A DNA stretch of 64,000 nucleotides. It comes from Neomegalonema sp. Its GTDB lineage: Bacteria > Pseudomonadota > Alphaproteobacteria > Rhodobacterales > Rhodobacteraceae. A program made the position numbers and the translations under genes. The stretch covers positions 62,001 to 126,000 of the forward strand of contig JALEFY010000031.1 of assembly GCA_022760435.1 (NCBI GenBank), written 5' to 3'. Of this stretch, positions 25,571-34,213 are shown in pieces. Position 1 is the first letter of the stretch. Every line of letters begins with the position of its first letter. The notes beneath the pieces are model-generated. The model saw only the letters and a list, made by a program, of their open reading frames with translations, made no database searches and was not told the origin of the DNA.

Positions 25571-26959
25571 ATGTATACCCAGGCACAGCTCGATGAGATC
25601 GACCGCCGCCTCGACGGCATCGTTCAGGAAGACGCGGATAACGGCATCTTCCGCGCCCGCCGCGACATGTTCACCGATGAGGAACTGTTTGAACTCGAGA
25701 TGAAGCACATCTTCGAGGGCAACTGGATCTACATGGCGCATGAAAGCCAGATCCCGAACCCGGGCGATTACTTCACCCTCTACATGGGCCGCACGCCGGT
25801 GGTCATCACCCGCGACAGGGAAGGCGAGCTGCACGCGCTGGTCAATGCCTGCTCGCACCGCGGCGCGATGCTCTGCCGCTTCAAGCGCCAGAACAAGACC
25901 ACCTTCACCTGCCCGTTCCATGGCTGGACCTTCTCCAACACCGGCAAGCTGCTGAAGGTGAAGGACCCCAAGGGCGCCGGTTACCCCGAGCAGTTCAACA
26001 AGGATGGCAGCCACGATCTGACCAAGGTCGCCCGCTTCGAGAGCTATCGCGGCTTCCTGTTCGGCTCGCTCAACGCCGATGTCGCCCCGCTCGAGGAATA
26101 TCTGGGCGAAGCGCGCAAGATGATCGACATGGTCGCCGATCAGTCCGAGGAAGGGCTGGAAGTGCTGCGCGGCTCATCGACCTACACGTATGATGGCAAC
26201 TGGAAGCTCCAGGCCGAGAACGGCGCCGATGGCTATCACGTCTCGGCGGTGCACTGGAACTATGTCGCCACCACCTCGCGCCGCACGCAAGACGGCAAGG
26301 AAGACAAGATCAAGGCCAATGACGCCTCCAAATGGGCGCAGCAAAAGGGCGGCTTCTACAGCTTTGACAATGGCCACCTGCTGCTCTGGACGACCTGGGC
26401 CGACCCGACCAACCGCCCGCTCTATCCGCGTCAGGAGGAGCTGGTGTCCAAATACGGTCAGGCCCGCGCCGACTGGATGATCGGCTATCTGCGCAACCTG
26501 TGCCTCTATCCGAACGTGTTCCTGATGGACCAGTTCAGCTCGCAGCTGCGCGTCTTCCGCCCGATCGACGTCAACAAGACCGAAGTGACGATCTACTGCA
26601 TCGCGCCCAAGGGTGAGGATCAGGCCGCGCGTACCCGCCGCATCCGCCAGTACGAGGATTTCTTCAACGCTTCGGGCATGGCGACGCCGGACGATACCGA
26701 GGAATTCCGCGCCACCCAACGCGGCTATGCCGGTTCGGCCCACGCGCCCTGGAACGATCTGACCCGCGGCGCGACGCAATGGATCCAGGGACCGGATGAT
26801 GAGGCGAAGGCCATCGGGCTCGAGCCGATCCTGTCGGGTGCGCGCACCGAGGATGAGGGCCTGTTCGTCATCCAGCACAAGCAGTGGACCGAGCGCATGG
26901 CCAAGGCCGTCGCCAAGGAACGCGAAACTGCTTCCTCGCAACCCCTCGCCGCGGAGTAA
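25571..26959 (+). CDS. benA: Benzoate 1,2-dioxygenase, large (alpha) subunit
   Basis: A 462-residue Rieske non-heme iron oxygenase subunit that dihydroxylates benzoate with O2 and electrons from BenC. Rieske [2Fe-2S] ligands are C94-x-H96 and C114-x2-H117 (CSHRGAMLC...CPFHGW). The mononuclear iron site is in [18 protein letters not shown] (bridging Asp, two His). Long blocks such as [13 protein letters not shown] and [17 protein letters not shown] closely follow known BenA proteins. RBS AGGAGGAAA. First gene of benABCD. Confidence 0.95.
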   Translation: MYTQAQLDEIDRRLDGIVQEDADNGIFRARRDMFTDEELFELEMKHIFEGNWIYMAHESQIPNPGDYFTLYMGRTPVVITRDREGELHALVNACSHRGAMLCRFKRQNKTTFTCPFHGWTFSNTGKLLKVKDPKGAGYPEQFNKDGSHDLTKVARFESYRGFLFGSLNADVAPLEEYLGEARKMIDMVADQSEEGLEVLRGSSTYTYDGNWKLQAENGADGYHVSAVHWNYVATTSRRTQDGKEDKIKANDASKWAQQKGGFYSFDNGHLLLWTTWADPTNRPLYPRQEELVSKYGQARADWMIGYLRNLCLYPNVFLMDQFSSQLRVFRPIDVNKTEVTIYCIAPKGEDQAARTRRIRQYEDFFNASGMATPDDTEEFRATQRGYAGSAHAPWNDLTRGATQWIQGPDDEAKAIGLEPILSGARTEDEGLFVIQHKQWTERMAKAVAKERETASSQPLAAE

Positions 26960-26964
26960 GCGTC

Positions 26965-27537
26965 ATGATCAGCACTGCAGGATTGTTCAAATCGGCCAAA
27001 TCGGCCGAAACCGCCCCCGCTGCGAGCGCGACCGAGGCTACCAAGACCATGATGAGCTATAACGACATCCAGGCTTTCCTCTTCGCGGAGGCACGCTGCC
27101 TTGATGATCGCGAGTGGGATGAGTGGCTGACCTACTACCACGCCGATTGCCCGTTCTGGATGCCGGCCTGGGATGATCACGACACGCTGACCGAAGACCC
27201 GCTCAACGAAATGTCGCTGATCTACTACCCCGACAAGAGCGGGATCGAGGATCGGGTGTTCCGGATCAAGACCGACCGCTCGTCCGCGACCTCGCTGCCC
27301 GAGCCGCGCACCCAGCATCACCTCTCCAATATCGAGGTGCTGGAGCAGACGCCCGAGCAGATCAAGCTGCGCTTCAACTGGCACACGCTGACCTATCGCT
27401 ACGGCACCACCGATCAGCACTGGGGCATGTCGTTCTACACCATCGACACCAGCGGCGAGCGCCCGCTCATCGCGGACAAGAAAGTCGTGCTCAAGAACGA
27501 TCAGATCCACCACGTGATCGACGTCTACCACATCTGA
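26965..27537 (+). CDS. benB: Benzoate 1,2-dioxygenase, small (beta) subunit
   Basis: A 190-residue ring-hydroxylating dioxygenase beta subunit (cystatin-like fold), structural partner of BenA in the alpha3-beta3 oxygenase. Typical: IQAFLFAEARCLDDREWDEWLTYYHADCPFWMPAW, SLIYYPDKSGIEDRVFRIKTDRS and the final KKVVLKNDQIHHVIDVYHI. An Ala/Lys/Thr-rich N-terminal extension of about 28 residues precedes the conserved part; an ATG pair before SYNDI could be an alternative start. The GGAG RBS overlaps the benA stop. Confidence 0.93.
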   Translation: MISTAGLFKSAKSAETAPAASATEATKTMMSYNDIQAFLFAEARCLDDREWDEWLTYYHADCPFWMPAWDDHDTLTEDPLNEMSLIYYPDKSGIEDRVFRIKTDRSSATSLPEPRTQHHLSNIEVLEQTPEQIKLRFNWHTLTYRYGTTDQHWGMSFYTIDTSGERPLIADKKVVLKNDQIHHVIDVYHI

Positions 27538-27547
27538 CGACGCGCCT

Positions 27548-27573
27548 GGGGCGGGCGGATCTTCGCTCGCCCC
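27548..27573. other. Intergenic stem-loop between benB and benC
   Basis: GGGGCGGGCG (27548-27557) pairs with CGCTCGCCCC (27564-27573), one G-U pair, 6-nt loop. No T-run follows, so it is more likely an mRNA-stabilising or processing hairpin that separates oxygenase from reductase expression than a full terminator. Confidence 0.5.
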
Positions 27574-27663
27574 GATCGCCAGCAAGAGACAAGAAAATCA
27601 GCCGCAGGAGGAGCAAGGCCCGCACAGGCCCTCCATCCGGCGGCGCAGGGAGGACTGCACGCC

Positions 27664-28695
27664 ATGACCTACAAGATTGCCCTCAACTTTGAAGACGGCG
27701 TGACCCGGATGATTGATTGCGGGCCCGATGAGTTGGTCACGGAAGCGGCCTTTCGCCAGCGCATCAACGTGCCGATGGATTGCCGCGACGGCGTCTGCGG
27801 CACCTGCAAATGCTTTGCCGAAAAGGGCGAATACGAGCTCGAGTTTTATCTCGACGAGGCGATGACCGAGGAAGAGGCCGAGCAAGGCTATGTGCTCACC
27901 TGCCAGATGCGCCCGCAATCCGATTGCGTGATCCGCATCCCCGCATCCTCCGCCGCCTGCAAGACCGCTGCCGAGGCGATCGGCGGCACCGTGCTCGGGG
28001 TCGATGCGCTGTCGGCGACCTCCTTCTCGCTGCGGGTGAAGCTCGATAAGCCGATGAGCTTTCTGCCCGGGCAATATGTGAATGTGAGCGTGCCGGGCGC
28101 GGGCAAGACGCGCTCCTATTCCTTCTCCTCGCTGCCGGGATCGGATGAGGCGAGCTTTCTCATTCGCAATCTGCCGGGCGGGGTGATGAGCACCTATCTC
28201 GCCGAGCGCGCGGGGCCCGGCGACAAGCTCGAGCTTGCGGGGCCGATGGGCACCTTCTATCTGCGCCCGATCGAACGGCCGCAACTGTGGCTCGCGGGCG
28301 GGACCGGCATGGCGCCGTTCCTCTCCATGCTCGAGCAACTGGCGCAGACCGGGACCGAGCAGCCGATCACGCTCTATTACGCCGTCACCCGCGCCGCCGA
28401 TCTGGTGGAGCTGGACCGGGTCATGGCGCTGGCGGCGAAGATCGGCACCGTCACCGTGATCACCATCATCGCCTCGCCGGATGAGGCGCATGAGCGCAAG
28501 GGGTTTGTCACCGATCATCTGGGCGCCGAGGATCTTCAGGGCGGCAATGTCGATGCCTATCTGTGCGGCCCGCCGCCGATGGTCGATGCGGTGCGCGCGC
28601 ATTTCGCCAAGCTCGGGGTCGAGCCTGCGTCCTTCCATTTCGAGAAGTTCAACCCGACCGAGGAAACCAGCGCGGCGGAGGCTGTGGGATCATGA
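27664..28695 (+). CDS. benC: Benzoate 1,2-dioxygenase electron-transfer reductase
   Basis: A 343-residue reductase: N-terminal plant-type [2Fe-2S] ferredoxin domain (CRDGVCGTCKC ... VLTCQMRP), FAD domain with RSYSFSS, and NAD domain with LAGGTGMAPFLSML and a C-terminal YLCGPPPMVDAVRAHF. It passes electrons from NADH to BenAB. It starts after an intergenic hairpin, 126 bp beyond benB, and overlaps benD by 4 bp. Confidence 0.95.
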   Translation: MTYKIALNFEDGVTRMIDCGPDELVTEAAFRQRINVPMDCRDGVCGTCKCFAEKGEYELEFYLDEAMTEEEAEQGYVLTCQMRPQSDCVIRIPASSAACKTAAEAIGGTVLGVDALSATSFSLRVKLDKPMSFLPGQYVNVSVPGAGKTRSYSFSSLPGSDEASFLIRNLPGGVMSTYLAERAGPGDKLELAGPMGTFYLRPIERPQLWLAGGTGMAPFLSMLEQLAQTGTEQPITLYYAVTRAADLVELDRVMALAAKIGTVTVITIIASPDEAHERKGFVTDHLGAEDLQGGNVDAYLCGPPPMVDAVRAHFAKLGVEPASFHFEKFNPTEETSAAEAVGS

Positions 28696-29528
28696 GCCCC
28701 AAGCCGGGATCCAAACCTTCGCTCAATCCTGAGCCATCCGAGCAAGCTGCCGCAGGCCGCTTCACCGGCAAGGTGATGGTGGTGACCGGCGCCGCGCAAG
28801 GGATTGGCCGCCGGGTGGCCGAGCGTGCCGCTGCCGAAGGCGCGCAGGTGTTGATCGTCGATCGCTCCGAGCACCGCAAGGAGGTGGTCTCGGCGATCCG
28901 CGCGGCGGGCGGCGTGGCCGAAGCGGTCTCGGCCAATCTCGAAACCTGGAAAGGGTGCGAGAAGGCGATGGCGAAGGCGGTGAGCCTTTACGGGCGCATC
29001 GACATTCTCATCAACAATGTCGGCGGCACGATCTGGGCGCAGCCCTTCGAGCACTATCAGCCCAAGCAGATCGAGGCCGAGGTGCGCCGCTCACTGTTCC
29101 CGACCCTCTATTGCTGCCGCGCCGCGCTCGAGCCGATGCTGGAGGCGGGGCGCGGGGTGATCGTCAACGTCTCCTCGATCGCGACCCGCGGGCTCAACCG
29201 GGTGCCCTATGCCGCGGCCAAGGGCGGGGTGAACGCGCTCACCGCGAGCCTTGCCTGGGAAGTGGCCGAGCGCGGCATTCGGGTGGTGGCAACCGCACCG
29301 GGCGGCACCGAGGCGCCGCCGCGCAAGGTCCCGCGCAACCCCAATGCCGAGGAAGAACAGCGCGAGGACTGGTACCAGACCATCGTCGATCAGACGGTCC
29401 AGTCTTCCTTCATGAAGAGATACGGCACGCTCGATGAGCAGGCAGGCCCGATCCTGTTCCTGGCCTCGGACGATGCCGCCTACATCACCGGAGTGACCCT
29501 GCCCGTCGGTGGGGGTGATCTGGGATAG
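28692..29528 (+). CDS. benD: Benzoate cis-diol dehydrogenase
   Basis: A 278-residue short-chain dehydrogenase converting 1,6-dihydroxycyclohexa-2,4-diene-1-carboxylate to catechol, CO2 and NADH. Rossmann motif VTGAAQGIGRRVAERAA, NNVGG, catalytic Ser in VNVSSIAT, Y-x3-K in VPYAAAKGG, and the C-terminal ASDDAAYITGVTLPVGGG. An N-terminal Pro/Ser tail of about 20 residues is longer than in most BenD. ATGA overlap with benC. Confidence 0.93.
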   Translation: MSPKPGSKPSLNPEPSEQAAAGRFTGKVMVVTGAAQGIGRRVAERAAAEGAQVLIVDRSEHRKEVVSAIRAAGGVAEAVSANLETWKGCEKAMAKAVSLYGRIDILINNVGGTIWAQPFEHYQPKQIEAEVRRSLFPTLYCCRAALEPMLEAGRGVIVNVSSIATRGLNRVPYAAAKGGVNALTASLAWEVAERGIRVVATAPGGTEAPPRKVPRNPNAEEEQREDWYQTIVDQTVQSSFMKRYGTLDEQAGPILFLASDDAAYITGVTLPVGGGDLG

Positions 29529-29567
29529 GGCGTTTGCGCCCACAATTGTGACCGGGAGGAAAGTGAA

Positions 29568-30758
29568 GTGACAAGAATAAACAAGACTTCAAAATTTGCG
29601 ATCAAGGGCGCGCTTGCCGCGCTCGCACTGGGCCTGAGCGCGCAAGGCGCCTTGGCCGAGAAGGTCAAGGTCGGCCTGCTGCTGCCTTATTCGGGTGTCT
29701 ATGCCGCGCTTGGCAATGACATCCAGGCCGGCTTCGAACTCGGGCTCGAGACCTTCGGCAAGGAATATGACTTCGTCATCGCCAACGAAGATACCGAAGT
29801 GAAGCCGCCGCAAGGTCTGGCCAAGGCGCGCAAGCTGATCTTGCAATACAAGGTCGATGTGATGGCCGGTATCGTCTCCTCGGGCGTGCTCGGGGCGGTC
29901 CGCGATCTGGTTGACGGCGCAAAGGTGCCGCTGATCGTCGCCAATGCGGGTAATGACGATGCGACGGGCGCCAAATGCAGCCCCTACATCACCCGCATGT
30001 CGTTCTCGAACGCGCAAGTGAACCGCCCGATGGGCAAATGGCTCGCTGAGCAGGGCGTGAAGAAGGTCTTCACCCTCGCGCCCGACTATGCCGCCGGTCG
30101 TCAGATGATCGACGCCTTCACCGCAAGCTTCACGGCTGCGGGCGGTGAGATCGTCGGTCAGGAATACACTCCGTTCCGCAAGACCCAGGATTTTGGCCCG
30201 TATCTGGCTAAAGCGAAGGCAAGCGGTGCCGAGGCGGTGTTCGTGTTCTACGCGGGCGGCGAGGCGATCTCCTTCGTCAAGCAATATGACAGTTTCGGGC
30301 TGAAGAAGGACATCCCGCTTTACGGCTCGGGCTTCCTGACCTCCTCGCTCTATGTGAATGCCGAAGGTCCGGCAGCTGAGGGCGTGATCACCTCGCTGCA
30401 CTATGTGCCGACCCTCGATAACCCCGAGAACAAGGCTTTCGTCGAGGCGTTCAAGGCCAAGACCGGCCGCCTGCCCTCGGAGTTTTCGGCCCATGGCTAT
30501 GATGCCGCGCGCGCGCTGGTCGAAGCCCTGAACACAGGCGCACGCGGACGCGAAGGCATCGCCAATGCCCTGCGCTCCGTCAGCTTTACCGGGCCGCGCG
30601 GCGAGACCTCGATCGACCCGGCGACCGGTAACATCGTTCAGCCGATCTATGTCTACGAGACCGTGGCTGGTGAGAATGGCTTGACCCAGAAAGTGCTGGC
30701 ATCCTTGCCGGTCGAAGCCGATCCGGCCAATGGCTGCGCGATGCCTGCGCCGAAGTAA
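29568..30758 (+). CDS. ABC transporter substrate-binding protein (aromatic-acid type, LivK fold)
   Basis: A 396-residue periplasmic binding protein of the branched-chain amino acid type (Peripla_BP_6). Signal peptide to GALAEKVK. Typical: VGLLLPYSGVYAALGNDIQAGFELGLE, VDVMAGIVSSGVLGAVRDL, FTLAPDYAAGRQM. GTG start with RBS GGGAGGA. Placed just after benD and before its own permeases, so benzoate or a related aromatic acid is the inferred ligand; members of this fold are known to bind aromatic acids in other Alphaproteobacteria. Confidence 0.88.
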   Translation: MTRINKTSKFAIKGALAALALGLSAQGALAEKVKVGLLLPYSGVYAALGNDIQAGFELGLETFGKEYDFVIANEDTEVKPPQGLAKARKLILQYKVDVMAGIVSSGVLGAVRDLVDGAKVPLIVANAGNDDATGAKCSPYITRMSFSNAQVNRPMGKWLAEQGVKKVFTLAPDYAAGRQMIDAFTASFTAAGGEIVGQEYTPFRKTQDFGPYLAKAKASGAEAVFVFYAGGEAISFVKQYDSFGLKKDIPLYGSGFLTSSLYVNAEGPAAEGVITSLHYVPTLDNPENKAFVEAFKAKTGRLPSEFSAHGYDAARALVEALNTGARGREGIANALRSVSFTGPRGETSIDPATGNIVQPIYVYETVAGENGLTQKVLASLPVEADPANGCAMPAPK

Positions 30759-30773
30759 GGCCCGAGCAATGGG

Positions 30774-30800
30774 CCCGGCCTTCGCACCCTGAAGGCCGGG
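30774..30800. other. Intergenic stem-loop after the binding-protein gene
   Basis: A perfect 10-bp stem CCCGGCCTTC / GAAGGCCGGG with a 7-nt loop, 15 bp after the binding-protein stop and 60 bp before the permease start. It lacks a T-run. Hairpins here commonly raise binding-protein mRNA above that of membrane components. Confidence 0.65.
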
Positions 30801-30859
30801 TCCCGTCTCAAGATCGTTTCTGGAGGTTTGCCTCTGGATCCTACCATGAGGATGGTTCG

Positions 30860-31759
30860 ATGACCCCCGCCTTGCTGACCGCAGGCCCGTTGGCGCTTGA
30901 CGCCAGTTTCTGGGTTCTGCAAGGGCTCAATGCCCTGCAACTCTCGATGCTCTTGTTTCTGCTCTCGGTCGGGCTGACGGTGATCTTCGGCCTGATGCAT
31001 TTCGTCAATCTCGCCCATGGCTCGCTCTATGCGATGGGCGCCTATGTGGCGGCCTCCGCTGCCGGGCTGATGGGCTATTGGGCCGGAGTGCTGCTCGCCC
31101 CGCTCGCGGTCGCGGCCTTTGGTGTGCTGCTCTATTGGGGGCTGATCCGCCGCATGCGCCGCTCGGGACCGATGGCGCAGGTGCTGGTGACCTTCGGGCT
31201 GATCTTCGTGATGCTCGATCTCACGCGCATCGTCTGGGGCGATCTGGCGCTCGCCGCGCCGATGCCGGAGCTGCTGTCCGGGCGGCTCACGATCCTGGGG
31301 CTTGAATACCCGATCTATCGCCTGGTCATCATCGTGCTCGGCGGGCTGATCTATGGCGGGCTCTACTGGGTGCTCTCGCGCACCCAGATCGGGGCGATGA
31401 TCCGCGCCGGTGTCGATAACGACGCCATGGCCTCCTGCCTGGGGATCAATGTCGAGCAGCTATTTTTCCTGGTCTTTTGCGTCGGCTGCGCCCTGGCCGG
31501 ACTGGCTGGCGCCGTCGCCGCGCCGCTGTTGTCGGTGACGCCGGAGATGGGCCTGTCGATCCTGATCCCGACCTTGATCGTGATCGTCATCGGCGGGCTT
31601 GGCAGCCTGAAAGGCGCCATCGCTGGCTCGCTGATCTTCGGCTTTGTGCAGACCTTCGGCGCCGTACTCGCCCCGCAACTGGCTTCGGTGCTGATCTACG
31701 CGCTGCTGGCCGCCGTGCTGGTCATCAAACCGGTCGGGTTGTTCCCGGCAAGAGGATAG
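30860..31759 (+). CDS. ABC transporter permease, LivH-type
   Basis: A 299-residue inner-membrane permease. The signature QLSMLLFLLSVGLTVIFGLMHFVNLAHGSLYAMGAYVA and the late VIVIGGLGSLKGAIAGSLIFGFVQTF are diagnostic of LivH proteins. About eight membrane helices. RBS GAGGA before ATG 30860. It is 4 bp from the LivM-type gene, forming the translocation pore with it. Confidence 0.9.
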   Translation: MTPALLTAGPLALDASFWVLQGLNALQLSMLLFLLSVGLTVIFGLMHFVNLAHGSLYAMGAYVAASAAGLMGYWAGVLLAPLAVAAFGVLLYWGLIRRMRRSGPMAQVLVTFGLIFVMLDLTRIVWGDLALAAPMPELLSGRLTILGLEYPIYRLVIIVLGGLIYGGLYWVLSRTQIGAMIRAGVDNDAMASCLGINVEQLFFLVFCVGCALAGLAGAVAAPLLSVTPEMGLSILIPTLIVIVIGGLGSLKGAIAGSLIFGFVQTFGAVLAPQLASVLIYALLAAVLVIKPVGLFPARG

Positions 31760-31763
31760 CGTC

Positions 31764-32768
31764 ATGTTTCGTCACACCCCTTTTCGTTACGCAACTCTGG
31801 CCCTGCTGGCCGCATTGGCGGTGCTCTACACGCTCAATGCCGAATATTTCGGGCTCGAGCTCGTCGCCGAGATCGCGGTGCTCGCCATCCTCGTGCTGGC
31901 GCTCGACATGGTGGCGGGCTTCGGCGGCATGGTCTCGCTGTGCCATGGCGCGCTGATGGGGATCGGCGCCTATGCCTATGCGCTGCTGACCACCGCAGGC
32001 GGGCTCACCGCGCCGGTCGGGATGCTCGGTGCCATCGCCATCACCGCCGCCTTTGCCTGGGTGATCGGCGCGATCTGCTCGCGCTCGCACGGGATCTATT
32101 TTATCATGGCAACGCTGGCGATGGGGCAGATGGCGTATTCCTATGTCTTCGAGGCCCCGATCTTCGGCGGTGATGACGGGCTTTCGGGCATCTCCCGGCT
32201 CGATCTGAGCCTGATCGGGCTCGATCTCAATGACGGGCGCAGCTTTGCGTTCTTCTGTTTGGTGATGCTCGGTCTTGCCTACGGGTTCAGCGCGCTGGTG
32301 CTGAGCTCCGGACTCGGACGCTCCCTGAGCGGCGTGATGCATAGCGAGCAGCGGATGCGCGCGCTGGGTGCCTGCGTCTGGCGGGTGAAGGCCGACATGT
32401 TCGGCGTCTCCGGGGGCATCGCGGGCCTTGCCGGTGTGCTCGCGGCCCAGCATGTGATGTTCGTCTCCCCCGGCCTTCTGGCCTGGACCGTCTCCGGCGA
32501 GGCGCTGGTGGTGGTGATCCTTGGCGGGCTGGGCACGCTCGTCGGCCCGCTGGTCGGCGCCGTCGCCTTCATCATGCTCAAGCACGAGATCAGCGACATG
32601 ACCAGCTACTGGCACCTTGTCGTCGGCCTGATCCTGATCGCGGTAGTAATGAGCGGGGCGAACGGGATCTTTGGCTGGATCGAGAGCCAGGTCGAGCGCT
32701 GGCGCCCACGCCGCGCAGCGATGACCGATGAGGAAATCCGCAAGCGGGAGGTGCTGAGCGATGCTTGA
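31764..32768 (+). CDS. ABC transporter permease, LivM-type
   Basis: A 334-residue permease. LDMVAGFGGMVSLCHGALMGIGAYAYALL, GIYFIMATLAMGQMAY and LGTLVGPLVGAVAFIMLKHEI are LivM hallmarks. The C-terminal cytoplasmic tail is basic and acidic (WRPRRAAMTDEEIRKREVLSDA). Its end overlaps the next ATPase gene by 8 bp, indicating coupled translation. Confidence 0.9.
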   Translation: MFRHTPFRYATLALLAALAVLYTLNAEYFGLELVAEIAVLAILVLALDMVAGFGGMVSLCHGALMGIGAYAYALLTTAGGLTAPVGMLGAIAITAAFAWVIGAICSRSHGIYFIMATLAMGQMAYSYVFEAPIFGGDDGLSGISRLDLSLIGLDLNDGRSFAFFCLVMLGLAYGFSALVLSSGLGRSLSGVMHSEQRMRALGACVWRVKADMFGVSGGIAGLAGVLAAQHVMFVSPGLLAWTVSGEALVVVILGGLGTLVGPLVGAVAFIMLKHEISDMTSYWHLVVGLILIAVVMSGANGIFGWIESQVERWRPRRAAMTDEEIRKREVLSDA

Positions 32769-33504
32769 GACACGCAAATTGTGCAAGAGCTTCGGCGCGA
32801 TCGACGTGACCAAATCGGTCTCGATCAAGCTGGAGCGCGGTGAGCGGCGGGTGATCCTCGGCCCCAATGGCGCGGGCAAGACCACGCTCTTCAACCAGCT
32901 CGTCGGCGAGCTGCGCCCCGATAGCGGCGAGATCCATCTGGCGGGCGAGGACGTGACCGCCCTGCCGGTGGCCGCCCGCACCCGCCGCGGCCTCTCGCGC
33001 AGCTATCAGAAGAACACGCTGTTCGACGGGCTGACGGTCGAGGAGAACCTTTCGCTCGCGGCTGCGGTCGCCACCGGCCATGAAAGCTCAATGTGGGTGG
33101 ATAGCCTGACCCGCCCGGATGTGCGCGAGATCGTGCAGGAGGTCGCCAATCAGGTGAACCTCATGCCCTATCTGCACGCCAAGGTCAGCGCGGTCTCCTA
33201 CGGGGTGCGCCGCCAGCTCGAGGTCGGGGTGGCGCTGGCCACCCGTCCGCTGGTGCTGCTGATGGATGAGCCGACCTCCGGCGTCGGGCCGGAAATGTCG
33301 AAGGGTTTTCACGACCTGCTCAACAACCTGCCGCGCGATCTGACGCTCTTGATCATCGAGCATGACATGGATCTGGCCTTCGATGTCGCCGACACCATCA
33401 CCGTGCTCAATTATGGCGAAGTGGTCTTTGACGGCGAGCCGGAGGCGGCGCGCGGCTCGAGCCTGCTCAAGGAGATTTATCTGGGGAGCTGGGAAGATGC
33501 TTGA
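32761..33504 (+). CDS. ABC transporter ATPase, LivG-type
   Basis: A 247-residue ATPase: Walker A GPNGAGKTTL, the LivG-type LSRSYQKNTLFDGLTVEENL in place of the Q-loop region, and Walker B LVLLMDEPTSGVGPEM. The signature is altered: VSYGVRRQLEVGVAL replaces LSxGxQRxLEIAxAL, as in some LivG of this transporter group. The switch His is in IIEHDMDL. It overlaps both neighbours by 8 bp. Confidence 0.9.
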   Translation: MLETRKLCKSFGAIDVTKSVSIKLERGERRVILGPNGAGKTTLFNQLVGELRPDSGEIHLAGEDVTALPVAARTRRGLSRSYQKNTLFDGLTVEENLSLAAAVATGHESSMWVDSLTRPDVREIVQEVANQVNLMPYLHAKVSAVSYGVRRQLEVGVALATRPLVLLMDEPTSGVGPEMSKGFHDLLNNLPRDLTLLIIEHDMDLAFDVADTITVLNYGEVVFDGEPEAARGSSLLKEIYLGSWEDA

Positions 33505-34198
33505 GCTCAAGGCAATCAAATCGGGCTATGGCGAGACGCAGGTGCTGCACGGGCTCTCGCTCGATGCCGGGCGCGGACGGGTGACGGCGATCCTCGGGCG
33601 CAATGGCGCGGGCAAGAGCACGACGCTGAAAACGGTGATGGGCCTGCTGCCGCTCAAGGGCGGGGAGATCCGTTTCGAGGGTTCGCCGCTCACCAATGCG
33701 CGCCCGTTCAACATCGCCAAGCGTGGCATCGCCTATGTGCCCGAGACCCGCGACATCTTCCCCTCGCTCTCGGTGCGCGAGAATCTCGAGCTGGCCGAGA
33801 AGCGGTTCTGCGGGCCGGCGGCGCGCTGGACGATGGAAAAGGTGATCGAGCTCTTCCCGCGCCTTGGCGAGCGGATGGAGAATGGCGGCACCCAGCTCTC
33901 TGGGGGTGAGCAACAGATGCTCGCCATCGCCCGCGCCCTGCTGATGAACCCGCGCCTGCTGATCCTCGACGAGCCGACCGAGGGGCTGGCGCCGATCATC
34001 GTCAAGCTGATCCATGACAAGCTCGCCGCCCTGCGCGCGGAGGGCCTGTCGATGGTGCTGGTCGAGCAGAATTTCGGCTTCGCCACCTCGCTCGCGGATG
34101 ATGTGAAGGTCATCTCCAAGGGGCAGGTGGTGTGGACCGGCAGTTCGGCCGAGATCCGCGCCGATACCGAAGCGCAGCATCGCTGGCTGGGTGTCTGA
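33497..34198 (+). CDS. ABC transporter ATPase, LivF-type
   Basis: A 233-residue ATPase and last gene of the aromatic-acid transporter. LELKAIKSGYGETQVLHGLSL is the classic LivF opening; Walker A GRNGAGKSTTL, signature LSGGEQQMLAIARALL, Walker B LLILDEPTEGLAP, then MVLVEQNFGFA. All motifs are intact. ATG 33497 lies inside the LivG-type stop. Confidence 0.92.
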   Translation: MLELKAIKSGYGETQVLHGLSLDAGRGRVTAILGRNGAGKSTTLKTVMGLLPLKGGEIRFEGSPLTNARPFNIAKRGIAYVPETRDIFPSLSVRENLELAEKRFCGPAARWTMEKVIELFPRLGERMENGGTQLSGGEQQMLAIARALLMNPRLLILDEPTEGLAPIIVKLIHDKLAALRAEGLSMVLVEQNFGFATSLADDVKVISKGQVVWTGSSAEIRADTEAQHRWLGV

Positions 34199-34213
34199 GC
34201 CGGGCCCTCGCCT

